From: Pollenia angustigena
Taxonomy: Eukaryota > Arthropoda > Insecta > Diptera > Polleniidae
Assembly (NCBI GenBank): GCA_930367215.1
Contig: OV884060.1
Location: forward strand, 209,005,253-209,069,252
Direction: 5' to 3'
DNA: 64,000 nucleotides
Part shown: one piece after another, positions 21,652 to 33,433 of the stretch
Layout: every line of letters starts with the position of its first letter
Numbering within the stretch: position 1 is the stretch's first letter
Translations under genes and position numbers: made by a program
Notes under the pieces: model-generated
Seen by the model: the letters and a program-made list of their open reading frames with translations, nothing else
Databases searched by the model: none
What the model was told of the DNA's origin: nothing

Positions 21652-22526
21652 GGGTGTGTGTGAAACGGTAGCAAAGTACTCATGGAAGTAAAATTTTGAC
21701 ACTATTGAGGTGAATAAAATTTCACTAGCCCTAGCATGGTGGAATAAGCAGGTGGCATCGTTACGGCAACAAAAACAACATTACAACAAAAATGGAAAGT
21801 ATATCACCGTTTACGTCAAAAAATACTTTAAACAAAAATCAAAGCGTGCCGCTGAACATGATGAAATAAATACATTTTTAGCCAATCTTTATTAAATTAT
21901 GGCCAATATCTTATTTATTTTAATTTAAAATTATCAAAAACTTTAATAAAACACAATAATCACAGCACAAAACGTGGACTTTTTGTAAACATAAACAAAA
22001 CTTTGACATAAACCTAGACAAACAATGTAAGAGCAAAAAATCGTCATCTGGCGTAGTGCTGCCACCTGTTTATTCCACCATGAGCCCTAGGGGCTAGTAT
22101 AAATTTTGACATTAGTGTAGAAATTTTTGACAACCACAAAATTATTTTTGTTCATCAAATTAGTTTAAGCAAAATAAAAAATAATATGGAAGCAGGACCA
22201 GCGGCAAAAAGAATTATACAAGATGTAAGTATTTAAATATGTATAAGTTTTTTTGCCCCCAATTTTTGTAAAAATTGTTAATATATCAGAACGAATTCAT
22301 CAAAAAGTTGGGACTATCTCATTTCTAACAGAATTGAAATGATTATTGGTAAATGTTTGTTTAATTTATTAATTTTCACAAAACTATTAGTATTTGTTTT
22401 TTTCTTTATGTCAACATTTTACGTTGTCAAAAATGTTTCAATTTCACACAGCACAAATATGAAAATTTTCTACCACAAACAAATTTCATTTCACCATAGA
22501 ACTTTGCTACCGTTTCGCGCACACCC
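21652..22526. mobile_element. TIR element with GGGTGTG ends, 3-bp TTT flanks
   Basis: GGGTGTGTGTGAAACGGTAG on the left matches the inverted GCTACCGTTTCGCGCACACC(C) on the right. TTT flanks both ends, consistent with a 3-bp target duplication as in PIF/Harbinger. Inside, an ATG frame (MEAGPAAKRIIQD, 22184-22222) runs exactly into a strong donor GTAAGTA. Whether it is an old element's first exon is unknown. Confidence 0.55.
21728..22100. mobile_element. Nested MITE with AGCCCTAG...GGTGGAATAA arms
   Basis: ACTAGCCCTAGCATGGTGGA and AAGCAGGTGGCA on the left are inverted at 22060-22098. The 61-codon frame at 21710-21895 covers its left arm and has no recognised domain. Confidence 0.6.
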
Positions 22527-22697
22527 TTTGTATGAAAAAATTTTATTATTTAAAAAAAAAATGCCTAAATATTTTAATTCAACAAAAATTTTTTTGAATT
22601 ACTCATAATCTATTCTTCGATACTAGAATTATTGTGAATTTTTGTTTTTAATTCTCAAATTGAAAAAAATTTATAAACGTTATTACCTTTTATATAA

Positions 22698-24747
22698 TAA
22701 GTAAGAGTGGTATATTCGGCTACGCCATTTAAATTTCAGTCAAATTTATTTCTAGCACATAACTGCACGTTTCTATTTGGAAAAAAATGGCAAAGAAGTT
22801 TTATTACAAAGTGTCAGTCCATTTGCTTCGAGCAATTCAAGCTCAAAACAACCTCACAAATAACACTTTAACAAAAATCAAGGAATATAATATTGCTTTA
22901 AGTTTCTGGCCAGTTTTCCACCGAATTTATGTCTAAATGCCATGGAAAATAACCTTGTGCTAGTTAAGTAACCAGTAACTGTATAATATCGTTAATTTTT
23001 TTTAAATTTTCAAATACGAAATCGTCTTACTTTTAGTGCTTGTATTTTAAAATGGAGCTGAACTTTTTTTATCCCAGTATTTTATTACATTGTCTTCCTC
23101 ATTTTCAAGGAAAAATTTAAAAAAAAAATGAATAGAAATTTTTGCATTTAAAATTTTTTTGTTTGAATATTTTTATTATACCCTTCACCACAGGTGTAAA
23201 AGGGTATATATAAGTTTGCCATAATGTTTGTAATTTCCACAATATTGATTTTAGACCCCATAAAGTATATATATTCTGAGTCCATATGAGAAGAGAAGTT
23301 AATTTAACGATGTCCGTCTGTCCGTCTTACGTTTGATATGTGTTTTCCGGATAATCCAGACATGATAGCGCCTAGGTTGTTTTACATTTATGTTACATAC
23401 AGTCCACCATTTCTTGCTATTGAAATTCAGCCAGATTGGTCCAAAAATGACGTAGATATGAGCAAGAAACCACGACTACCTCTAAATTTTTCCAAAAATC
23501 CCTTGTTGTTGTTGTATTTTTTTATTTCTGTATATCTTGAGAACGGCAAGAGCCAAAGTTTCCAAATTAGGTACACGCATTTAGGTTGCTAATACACACC
23601 ATCCTACAAAATGTGGGCGGGATTGGAGAAGTGGGCGTGGTACCTCCTGTACAAAAAAAATTAAAAATTTTATAAAAACCTAAATTTAAGGGCTGCCATA
23701 TGTCCTATGGATATGACTTATATATCAAAATTTTTAGTAGAACATATTTTATAAAAAACTCGGGAAAATCGGTTCAGATACAAAAAAGTTATGACCAAAA
23801 TTAAATTTTTTTTTTAAATACCCAACTTTCGGGAACCATAGATCTCCCCGAGTCCAAGCTTTATAGCTAAAGTAAATGGTAAATTTCTTCTTCAACACGT
23901 CGGTATATAAATCTGCCAAATCGGTTAAAAAATGGCAGAGTTATAACCGAAATACTGAATCCACAAAAATTACTCTTTTTTATAATTAACTTTGTTAAAA
24001 TATATATTTATAAGTTTATATAAATGTTTATATATAAATATAACTTAAGTAAATGGTTAAATTCTTCCTTAACACGTCGGTATATAAAACTATCAAATCG
24101 GTTAGACAATGGGTAATTTATGAGCAAAATACTCAAAAAATGGGCTAAAAAACATCAAAATTTTTATAAAAACCTAAATTTTAGGGCTGCTATACGTCCA
24201 TGGATATGACTTATATATCAAAATGTCGGAAATTTGTATGAGTTATAACAGAAATACTGGGGTCTAATCACCGCATACGATATCGAGCAAAATTCATCGA
24301 AATTATTTATTTTGGTATCTTTAAACTCGATATCGAATGAAATGTATTGAATTTGAAATAATAGCATTCGACATCGAGTAACTCGACATTACATTTATCG
24401 AGTTTTCATTCGATACGCCAGTGTCTATCGTATGCAAAAAAATTCAATAGTTTATTCGATACGATAGTATCGAATGCAGTGATTATAACCCTGAATTCCC
24501 GAAAATTACTCTTTTTATACCCTTCACCGAAGGTAAAAAGGTATATACAATATTGATTATACACCCTATAAAGTACATATATTCTGGGCCCTTATGAAAA
24601 GCGAAGTTCAAAACTGGTTGTCTCTTATTTAAAAAAAAAATATTTAGCAGTTTTATTTAGTTTTTGTCTAGTTGCTCTGTATTCTGCTCGCACAGTGGTG
24701 AAGGGTATATAAGATTCGGCACAGCCGAATATAGCACTCTTACTTGT
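22698..24747. repeat. Long copy of dispersed repeat with ATTCGGCTGTGCC ends
   Basis: The left AAGTAAGAGTGGTATATTCG and the right inverted CGAATATAGCACTCTTACTT form TIRs. The interior has several ATACCCTTCACC units and two blocks with AACACGTCGGTATATAAA. No protein-coding frame is supported. Confidence 0.65.
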
Positions 24748-25080
24748 TTTTTACCAATTTTGTTGTATACAAATTGTAAAACTACAAATCAAATTTTTTT
24801 TATTTGAATTAAATTGATTTGAATATATTCAGCTTAGAATATTTGAATATAAAATTTTTAAGAATCCAACTTATTTAATATTAAAAAGTTCAAATAATTT
24901 TTTTTCATAGTAAATTTTATTTAAAAACATCTAAATATATTAGGATTCTATTCGATTGTATAAAAATTAATACCACAAACATTTTAACAAAAAATCTAAG
25001 ACTAAAATTGTTTTTATTTTCTTTTATTAAATAGAAATTAAAATTAAAAAAAAAGTATTTTAATTTTGTATTTAATTCAT
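24748..25080. other. AT-rich stretch, nothing recognised
   Basis: Poly-A/T-rich sequence without inverted repeats or exons. Confidence 0.4.
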
Positions 25081-25340
25081 ATGAGGGACTTAAAGCACAA
25101 GGGGTTCAAGTGACTCATTCTATATAATGAGACAAAAGTGGTTGTTTCGCTTGTGCTCCAAGCGAAGCAGGTATTTTAATGTCAAGTGCTTGAATTGTTC
25201 ACCATATCTAGCGTCCAGATGGGAATCCTACATTCCCCTCTTGTGCTCTGAACAACTTCTCCGAACTATATCTATAATTTCATATGTAAACTCAATTTTA
25301 GAAAAAGGCACTTAAACCCCTTGTGCTTTAAGCCCCTCAT
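25081..25340. mobile_element. MITE (260 bp)
   Basis: ATGAGGGACTTAAAGCACAA followed by GGGGTT at the left is inverted at 25311-25340 with one or two differences. Confidence 0.8.
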
Positions 25341-25974
25341 ATCTTACAGCTATGTACAAAACAATGTAGTAATTTGATTCTTAACACCAACTTTATTTAA
25401 TAACATCAACAATACTTTTGCTCCCATATTTGAGATAACAAAATAGAATACAAAAATACGCTATATACTATATACAAAACGATTAAAAAATAAATATATA
25501 CTGTAGAAGTTATTATTTGAGCATTATTTCCAGTAAAATTAAAGGTTAAGGCCTCGTTACTTATAGCCAAGAGTAACGAGGCCTTTATTCTGTAAAAACA
25601 AACACTTATTACCAGGGATCGTAAATGTTGGGACTTTTTCAAAAAAATAAAATAAATAACTGTAATTTTTTGGCTGATATTTTTTCAGTCAAAAATAAAA
25701 GTTAAAATTTGACTTATATTTTTTTAAGCCAAAAAGAGAAATTCGATAATTGTACTATTTATTAAATAATAATTTTTAAGTAACTATTAAAAAATTAATT
25801 TCAATCAAAACAAAACATTAATTTCTTGATTGTCCCTATGTTGTTACAGTCTGTAACTGTTATGTTACAGTCTGTAACTAACAGATAAGCTTTTAACTTG
25901 TATTATTAGGTCTGTCTGCGTACACATATTTTGCGAAAAATGTTGCAAAATTTTGCAAAATGTTGTCTGCGTAC

Positions 25975-27305
25975 CAGGGTTGTCAGATTTTTTTGAGCTC
26001 CATCGCCAAACCGGATGTTCTGAATCGCCAAACGTCAATTTTGTTTTTGTAATTTTTTTTTTTTTTTTTTGATTAAATTTTGCATACAAAAAACGCTAGT
26101 ATAATATTTCAGTCAAAAATCGCCAAAAACTGAGAAAAATACAAAAAAGTCGGAGAAAGTAAATTTTGTGTTGTTTCTGTAATTTTTTTTAAATAACATA
26201 AAATGGAGATCATATATTTATTCAGTTGAAAAACTTACATTAAGTACACTAGTCTATAAGATCGTACACTCCAGCCACACCGATTTTATTACTGGAGTTT
26301 TGACCTGCATACATACTACATATTTAAATTAAATAGTGACTGAATGTAAAATTCACTTAATATGATAACAAAACAAAACACATGTGAAAAAAAGTTGCTA
26401 GTTCTTTTGTGTTAGTAATGATAACAAAAAATGACAAACTGTTAAAGGTGTTATGATACTTGCTATTTTTTGTATTGGATTTTTTTAGGATTGACTGAAT
26501 GAAACAACAAATGCGAAAAAGAACATGAAATACAATTTGATAAACAAACCGTTTTTTCTGATTGACATTTCTCATGTTTTTTTTTTTCTTTGACAAAAAC
26601 AAAAAAAATGGTAAAAGCTTGGGCAGATGAAACTATTTTGTTTTTGATCAGTGAAATAAAGCAGGTGCCCTTAATATGGGATTTCAGATCATAAATTTTC
26701 TATTAAAGAAAATACCCCGATGTAATTCGTAATATTTTACATTATTTGCATTAAATTTCATTGTTTATAATAAAAAATTGTTTGTGATTCCAAAATAAAA
26801 TGTAAACAAAACAAACAATACTGCCCACGTTTTTTGCCCACAAAAACCCGTCAAAAAAGGTAAAAATCGCAAAAGAAAAGTTAAAACCCGCTACTTTCGA
26901 TCAAAAATTAAAGAAATTGGCAACAGTGCTAACAATTTATCTGGAAATGTCACTTTTAAGTTAAAAATGTTTGTATTTTTTTTGACAGTCTTAGATTATT
27001 TATCGATAACACATGTATATTTGTTTGACATTTCAAAATTTTTTATGATATAATAATACTCTTTACACTTAGTCAGTTTTCCTGTGCAAATATATTTGCA
27101 CTGTTCTCCAATATAGAAAAAATACAAAAAATAGCAAGTATCATAACAGCTTAAACAAAATCGCCGAAATAATACAAATGGTAAAAATAGCCAGCTATAT
27201 CAGAAATCGCCATACAAGTCGCCAATCGCCAAATGGAAAATCCCATCGCCAAACACGTTTCAAAATCGCCACGTTGGCGAGAAATCGCCATATCTGACAG
27301 CCCTG
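25975..27305. mobile_element. hAT-type element (1331 bp), perfect 8-bp duplication
   Basis: The ends CAGGGTTGTCAGAT and ATCTGACAGCCCTG are inverted. CTGCGTAC flanks both sides exactly (25967-25974 and 27306-27313). Subterminal arms repeat ATCGCCAAA in both orientations. Confidence 0.85.
26605..26690 (+). pseudogene. MADF-like N-terminal fragment
   Basis: ATGGTAAAAGCTTGGGCAGA opens a frame MVKAWADETILFLISEIKQV then PLIWDFRS and a stop. W..E....L+.E+...P.LWD is the start of a MADF (Myb/SANT-like) DNA-binding domain. It is inside the hAT-type element. Only the first helix region is preserved. Confidence 0.4.
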
Positions 27306-27459
27306 CTGCGTACTCCAAGTCTCTTGCAGCGAGAGAGCCAAAAAGAGAATTTTTTGACAGTTGGAAGTTAGAGAACTTGCAAAATGTTACTGGAGAAATT
27401 TCCGCTTGCAAGATTTTGCAAATAGTTTGAACAGCTGTTTGAATGAAATAGTTTATGTG

Positions 27460-27840
27460 AAATGAAAATAAAAATTGAAATTTAACAAAGGCAGAGGTAA
27501 GTAGTTAGAATTGTGTTGATTATTAACGTTTATAATAAATTATAATAAACAAAACATTTTACTTCATGCTAGAAACGTCCAAATATACAGTGCGACCGTG
27601 GCGTAAGTGGAGTGGAGATGGCAGAACCGATAGAACCAGCAGAACTTTGTGGGACAAACTTTGCAATTGAAGAGGCGAGTATTTGGAATTGTGTTCCTGC
27701 CGAGCACTTCACATCCAAATTATTTTTCTCCGTTGTCAAGCTGTTGGAGGGCACTGTATTGGGCATTTCATTCTTTTTTTCCATTGTTGGGCAATGTAAG
27801 CAAAAGAAGTTTTATACAAAACCCGAGAAATAAAACTAAA
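27460..27840 (+). other. Possible spliced remnant, low support
   Basis: A donor-like GCAGAGGTAAGTAG (27491-27504) and an acceptor-like TTCATGCTAG (27566-27575) precede a 73-codon frame (27612-27833) with no recognised domain. It may be a leftover of the outer element's gene or chance. Confidence 0.2.
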
Positions 27841-28631
27841 AACTAAGAAGAAATTGAATTTACCAAATTAATAACAGTGTAATAAACAAGTTTTTTAATT
27901 TATAACACTTTTTAAGATTCACTTTAATTAATAATTGTTTTAATTTACCTCGAGAATTCAATTTTGCGTACACATATGCCAAAATTCTTTTGCTTTTTTA
28001 TTTCAATTGTTTGCACACCGATCAGCTGTTTTCTTGCAAAATTTCACTGGATACTGTCTGCGTACTTTTTGAGATATTTTCAGCCGATAGAGTAATTATT
28101 ACACTTATTTTCACTATTGAAATAAAAACATTTTTATTTATAAATAGAAAGGTCGAATAAACACAATTTTAATTAATTTGATTTTTTATTATAAAAATAC
28201 AAGTCAAATTTTAACTTTTATTTTTGACTGAAAAAAAAAATCTGTCAAACCTTAACTTTTAATTTCGAGTCAAAAATTATCAGTTAAAAATTAGAGTTAT
28301 TTTTTTTTACTTTTTTGATCACAATGCTATACTTAAAAAAACGTATAGAACGCATAGACAAATTCTTTCTGTCTGACTTTTTGAATTGAAATTTTGATAA
28401 TGGGGGTTTTCACAAAGTGTGCTATCATGTTATATTGTCATAATGTTCTTACAGTTTACAATGGTTTTAAAATATTGTTGTTGCTTTGTAAACAAAAATG
28501 CCTTTTATTAATAGAACTTTGCTTGCTATGTTAATTGTGCTATCGTAATTAATCAAAAGAGACCTGCGCTGAGCGGCTGAGCCGAGCCGCATTAGTTTTT
28601 GTAGCCGTCGCCGTTGATGGTATAGTTTTAT

Positions 28632-28870
28632 CCACAAAGTATACAGAGATGAAAAAAGTGACGTATGAAAAATGCCTAAATCATTTGCGAGGGCAGCTTT
28701 CGAAGAAAGAGAAAGAAAACGTTTTTTGTTAGTGAAGTGACAATGCGTAAAAACAGGCCGCTACTATCTACACAAATTGCATAATCAAAACAAAAACGCA
28801 AAAAGGGCAGCTTTCGAAGAAAAAGACAGAAAAACACAATATTTTCTGTCTCGTGACGCCTCTGTATACT
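28632..28870. mobile_element. MITE with CCACARAGTATACAGAG ends
   Basis: CCACAAAGTATACAGAG on the left is inverted at the right (CTCTGTATACTCTGTGG). GTTTTAT flanks both sides. GGGCAGCTTTCGAAGAAA occurs twice inside as a direct repeat. Confidence 0.75.
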
Positions 28871-29416
28871 CTGTGGTTTTATCCGGCTAATATCCGAATT
28901 TAACCTGCGGCTAGCAATTTTTGCAACAAAACACTTGCGGCGTCAAATTATATCGGCCTAGGACTCTGATGTTTGGTAAACAAACAAAATAAAATTTATT
29001 TCTGATTTGCGTCTAAAAAAACGGAAAATAGTCTGGTAAGATCTAATTTTATTTATTAATTCATGGATTAGAATTAAAAAATATTTTCATTTTTTGTTTG
29101 ATTTTAAATCAGCTGATTTAAATTAAGAATAGCACACTAAATTAGGTGGGCTTGTTCACAACAGACGTATTTTTTCATGTTATTTTTTTAAGACTTATGA
29201 CTTTATGACACCTTGTGAATCCTCCAAATAACTGTTTTTTTCGATCCCTACTTATAACTGCAATTTGTTTACAAAACCGGTGACTATGTTATAAAGTAAA
29301 TAAAGTAATAATTACATAAACTGTTTATATACAATAACGAACGATAGAATAAAGAAAATACTTAAAAAATAAATAATTTTTAATAAAACAATATGCTAAG
29401 CAAATGTCTAAAAATA

Positions 29417-29528
29417 TTAGTCAGCCATTATGTATTTAACAAAGTCTTTAACTCCAAGTTTCAAGACCACCAAATAGAAGAAACTGAGACAAATGATGGT
29501 TTTGCAAACACGATCCAATGCGTACATG
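29417..29528 (-). CDS. FAR: FAR set 3, terminal exon (membrane anchor)
   Basis: The acceptor TTTCAG precedes C|ATG TAC GCA. The frame continues MYALDRVCKTIICLSFFYLV to a hydrophobic stretch and a TAA at 29417-29419. The preceding exon ends in phase 2 (TG), so the junction codon is TGC. The block YALDRVCK aligns with YFLDRICK and YVVDRVCK in the terminal exons of sets 1 and 2. It is 112 nt, longer than the 94 nt of the other two. An ATTAAA signal lies about 35 bases downstream. Confidence 0.8.
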
Positions 29529-29829
29529 CTGAAATAAAAAGAGATTATTTTAAAAATGTGTTTATAATTTTTTTTTATCCTGCAAGTTCTTGAAGAAAAA
29601 AAATTATAATATTGGTAAATAGTGTTTGCTGGGTTATGCTATTTTTGTGCCAATTTACCTGAAGGAAGTTTTCTTTCGCACGTTAAGAGTTTTTAAAGGT
29701 TGATTTTTTAACCGTTTGGATTTTGAAAATAAAAAAAAACTCACCTTAAAAGTAAATGAACTATTTATTTTAGGCAATGATGCCTGCCATTTACTTTTTA
29801 AAGATTATTTCATGTAAATGTTACCAGCG

Positions 29830-30118
29830 ACTAAACGCCGTAGGTGGTCCATCCGTAAGCTCCAATTTTGCCATACTTTTTAATGGCAGCTGCAATTTTA
29901 TCTTTCAAAGCTGGAGTTGTGGTCTGGCTTGTCCCAGTATAAGAAAGACTTCACGTATCGCCACAAAAAATGGTATAGTTGGGTCAAATCGCAGGATTTT
30001 GGACTGCTCCAAAACATGAGATTATTTTGCTCACCAAACTCTTATTTAAACTTCATGTTAACCAATGCCAAATTTGGTCAAAAAAGGTGTTTATCATCGT
30101 ACGGTACCTTGCAACATT
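29830..30118 (-). pseudogene. Mariner-type transposase C-terminal remnant
   Basis: The minus strand reads SSPKSCDLTQLYHFLWRYVK then SFLYWDKPD, equivalent to the conserved PPRSCDLTPLDFFLWGYVK block that holds the last catalytic aspartate. Upstream pieces are frameshifted. The second D of SCDLTPLD is changed to Y. Confidence 0.6.
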
Positions 30119-30124
30119 GACTCC

Positions 30125-30237
30125 AGGGCCCTGTTTCTTAAAACTAGAACTTACAAATCCACAAGTAAAATACGTTGAAAAAAGCAAACATTTTACTTAT
30201 TCATTTGCAACTTGTAGTTTTGAGAAACAGGACCCAG
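30125..30237. mobile_element. Short palindromic MITE (~113 bp)
   Basis: GGGCCCTGTTTCTTAAAACT is inverted at the right as AGTTTTGAGAAACAGGACCC. The arms continue ACAAGTT/AACTTAC. Confidence 0.75.
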
Positions 30238-30524
30238 ATATACAGAAAAATAAATAAAAAAACATCAACAAGAAGGGATTTATGGGCAAAATTAGAGTAA
30301 GTCATTTATGAACCGATCTGGCCTATTTCAACAGCAAACTTAAATGAAGTATATGTAACATAAATATATATCAACCCAGTCCCCATCATATCTGGAGTCT
30401 TCGGAAACCCCATTTCAACATACACACATGCATCGTTAAATCAACTAAGACCAATATTGTAGAATTTTCAAACGGAATGACAAACTTCCCTGCAAACAAT
30501 TTCCATCGCCGAATCATCGCCCGC

Positions 30525-30688
30525 GAATCGCCGGCAAGTTGTCTAACATCGCTGCGATGCATCGCGTGGAAGCTAATTGCGATCCTCTGGCGAATCGGGA
30601 AAACGTTCGTTTGTGTCAACTACGCGTACCGCGATTCGCGTGAACATCGCGTGCATCGCCGCGATGTTAGACAATTTGCCGGCGATTC
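30525..30688. mobile_element. GC-rich palindromic MITE (~164 bp)
   Basis: GAATCGCCGGCAAGTTGTCT followed by AACATCGC.GCGATGCA is inverted at 30640-30688. The arms are rich in CGATCG-like CpG steps, unlike the surroundings. Confidence 0.75.
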
Positions 30689-31215
30689 AATACAAGAACA
30701 CACCTTTCACAAATCACTTGCTCAACTGGAATGACAATTTTGCTAATTGCCCTTGAAACCAAATATTTATTTTCCCGTTACCTTAACAAAACAACAAGAA
30801 AAAAAAAATTCTATCGAAAGTTATAAAAAAACACTGATGATTGCCGCTACTTGTGTGCGCTCGCATATTCACGCCTAGTTGTAAGGCGTATTCGTTCGGT
30901 GATTCGTATTCCCTGAATGGGATCGCGTAATCATCGCCAAAATATTTCAAAAATGTTTGGAGGGTTATTTAAGTATACCCTTTTTCCTTCGGTGAAGGCT
31001 ATAAAAATATGCAATTTAATAATTTGTCAGTTGTCTATTTCAATTGTTTACTTATAAACTTTTTTTGATTGTATTTTTTAAACGAAAGCACGTGGTTTTC
31101 AGAAGAAGCTGCAATGCGTTTTCCAAACCGTAAGTGTTTTGAAAACGCAGCATTTTCCAAAGCAAGAGCGATATTAAAATTTTATACAATATGCAAAATT
31201 TTTCTTGAAACTTAC

Positions 31216-31341
31216 CATCTTGATTGTGCACGAGCTTTAGGCAAAGTGGATAAAGGTTCCTTCATAACATATTGACGACCACCCAAAATACAAATTTTTA
31301 AATACTCATTTTCATCAACATCTTCAGTGCTTATTTTGAAT
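31216..31341 (-). CDS. FAR: FAR set 3, exon 5 (end of FAR_C domain)
   Basis: The acceptor TTTTTTTAG at 31343-31342 is followed by A|TTC AAA ATA AGC. The frame has FKISTEDVDENEYLKICILG then GGRQYVMKEPLSTLPKARAQ. The donor GTAAGTTT sits right after AGATG. Read without splicing, the next codons would be TGG TAA. That apparent stop overlaps a donor in all three sets and is not the true end. It is 126 nt, one codon shorter than its counterparts. Confidence 0.85.
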
Positions 31342-31427
31342 CTAAAAAAACGGAAAAAAAGGATTTTTAAACTTTAATGCATACATAGATACTTTAATAA
31401 ATAATAATGTCAAATTAATCAGAAATT

Positions 31428-32453
31428 ACCCTGCTAGCATTTGGAAGATCGTTTTTTCAAAAATCATCGGTATGAGTCCTTTTTGAGTACTTTTGGGGAC
31501 TAAAAACTGATAAATCTCTTGCACGCCTTAAAATCGACAAAAAATGACTCGCGCTTATGATTTAAAGGTGTTTGATTAAAAAAAAGAGTCGAAAATGTCT
31601 TTAAGCTAATAAAAACAAATAAGAAAGTATAGTCGGTCAAGCCCGACCATATGATACCCTACACCACAGTGTATATAAATATGGATTTATCTTTGTTTAT
31701 AAACTTCATGAAAATCGGTTTGAAAGTTTGTGAGAGGCAGAAATTGCCTCCTACCTCCCCTTGTGGTCCTATTTTTGAAAAACTGTATAGCTTGTGTCCA
31801 TATAAATATGGGTATATCTATGTTTTAAATTACATTAAAATCGGTTTGATTGTTTCTAAGAGGAAGGAATTTCCCCCTATTTTTCCTCGTGGTCCTACGA
31901 TTCGGCCCAATTTCAATAGGCTTGGTCCTTGTGCCAATTAGAACCTATGTCTCATATTTTATCAAATTATCTCCAATATTGCGACCTGTACTTTGCGGAC
32001 AAGGTTACATGGACAGCCAGCCAGCCAGCCGGACATCGTTAGTTCGACTCAGAAAGTGATTCGGAGTCAATCGGTATACTTTAAGGTGGGTCTAGGACCA
32101 ATATTTTAAGGCGTTACACACATCAGCACAAATGAATAATACCATCTCCACTATTGTGGTGTGGGTATAAAAACGAGTCATATATGACTCTTCAAGAAGA
32201 GTCTCGGGTAGGGTACCATTTTCTCCCAACAAAAGTATCGTTTATGACCAGAAAATGAGCGCATATTCTGGTATTTTAATTTTTTTTTTAATTTTTTTTA
32301 ATTCCCTATATGCTAATCCCCGCGAAGCTCTACGCTTGTCTGCAGGAAAGAAACCAGAGTCTCTGGCGGGAATCGAACCCGCAACCCCGGGGCGCTGAAG
32401 AGTCAAAAAAGACTCGAATATGGTTAAAAATTTCAAAAAATGCTAGCTGGGTT
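31428..32453. mobile_element. Composite TIR element with CTAGCATTT ends
   Basis: ACCCTGCTAGCATTT on the left and AAATGCTAGCTGGGTT on the right are inverted. GAGTC/GACTC phrases recur in both arms. It contains a dispersed-repeat copy (31625-32170) starting with a GTCGG...CCGAC hairpin, and a SINE. Confidence 0.6.
32275..32395 (-). mobile_element. tRNA-derived SINE, 5'-truncated
   Basis: The minus strand has GGTTGCGGGTTCGATTCCCG, with a consensus Pol III B box (GGTTCGATTCC) about 45 bases from a CTTTCCTGCAGACAAGCG body and an A-rich tail. The A box is not clear. This is a SINE, not a tRNA gene, because no acceptor stem pairs. Confidence 0.6.
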
Positions 32454-32507
32454 AAATCAAATGCTTTTCCAACGAAATAATGGAATAAATTCTTATCTTA
32501 ATAGATG

Positions 32508-33259
32508 CGTTTGAGAACTTTTACAGTAAAATGCAGTAAATGAGTAAACTAAAAAAGTTGCTTTCACAAAAAGCTGTCTTACAAAAAAGTACGCGAACGG
32601 AAAATTTATAAAAATTCGTAAAAGGCAACAGCTGATGGCAAATAATTGAAGTGTTTAAAAATGTTTACACTTTTGATTACTTAACTCGTTTTCCTATCGG
32701 TACTCGATTAAATACTTTTTATAACACGAACATTTTTGGAAAATACATATTTGTTTGTTTCTTATTTTATTTGATTTTACTAATTTGTAGCGGGTTAAAT
32801 TATTTAAAAGAACATGAATAATTTGTTTGCTATTGATTACTTAAGTACCCAAATACTTCACACTTTACAACTCTAAAAAATTAGCATAACAAAAAAAATT
32901 TCAAAAATTTGTATTTAGCCAAATAAATGCTTCACAAACAAGTTTAATAGTTATTCACTTTTTGGTTTGGTTTAATATTTATTTCAACTTTTCTTTTATT
33001 TTACAATTTTTTCACAATTTGTATGCATTTTATTTGTTAATTTTGCTTGTTTTCCTTTTGAAACATATGTTTTTTGATTTACTAAATTTCACTGCAAAAA
33101 TTTCTGCAGTAAAAATTTGTAAATACTCAGACAAGAACTGTCAATTTACGCTCTCAATTTATGTTCTCATTTACTGTATTTTGTGTACTCGAACGCAATT
33201 TCGTAAAACGTAGTAAAGTTCAGTAAAAAATAGTAAAAACTTTTGTGTTCTCGAACGCA
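32508..33259. mobile_element. MITE with GCGTTTGAGAAC ends
   Basis: GCGTTTGAGAACTTTTACAG is inverted at the right (TTTTGTGTTCTCGAACGC). Both arms repeat CAGTAAA/TTTACTG motifs. No ORF is supported. Confidence 0.65.
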
Positions 33260-33301
33260 GCTAATTTTTAATTTAAAGTAAATTTTTTACTTTGTACTTA
33301 C

Positions 33302-33433
33302 ATTTTCTTTTCTTCAGGTGTTTGAATCTTCAATAGCTCTCGGAAATTATTAGATTTGAAATCCCAAGATCGAGTTGTAAAAAATTGTAAAACTTCTAAG
33401 CCAATTGCAATACGTTTTTGAACACGTATCATG
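33302..33433 (-). CDS. FAR: FAR set 3, exon 4 (FAR_C/sterile domain)
   Basis: The acceptor AAATAG is followed by C|ATG ATA CGT GTT CAA. The frame has MIRVQKRIAIGLEVLQFFTT then RSWDFKSNNFRELLKI, the start of the FAR_C (sterile) domain with its conserved W-x-F. The donor is GTAAGTAC. It is 132 nt, exactly as in sets 1 and 2, with the same phase. Confidence 0.9.

Larger units (their letters stand above)
25616..28327. mobile_element. Outer element of second nest
   Basis: TCAGTCAAAAATAAAAGTTA and TTGACTTATATTTT near 25685-25725 are inverted at 28190-28235. The outer arms (ATAACTGTAATTTTT and AAAATTAGAGTTAT) also pair. Borders are approximate. Confidence 0.55.

Noticed and set aside
27569..27846. 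Overlapping open frames on both strands around 27.6-27.8 kb as a host gene
   Set aside because: No recognised domain, three overlapping frames, and located between arms of a transposon. Kept only as low-confidence possible remnant.
30477..30734. Overlapping frames on both strands over 30.4-30.7 kb
   Set aside because: They are produced by the palindromic MITE at 30525-30688.
32360..32395. tRNA gene on the minus strand (GGTTCGATTCC)
   Set aside because: No acceptor stem or anticodon arm pairs. An A-rich tail follows, so it is a SINE.
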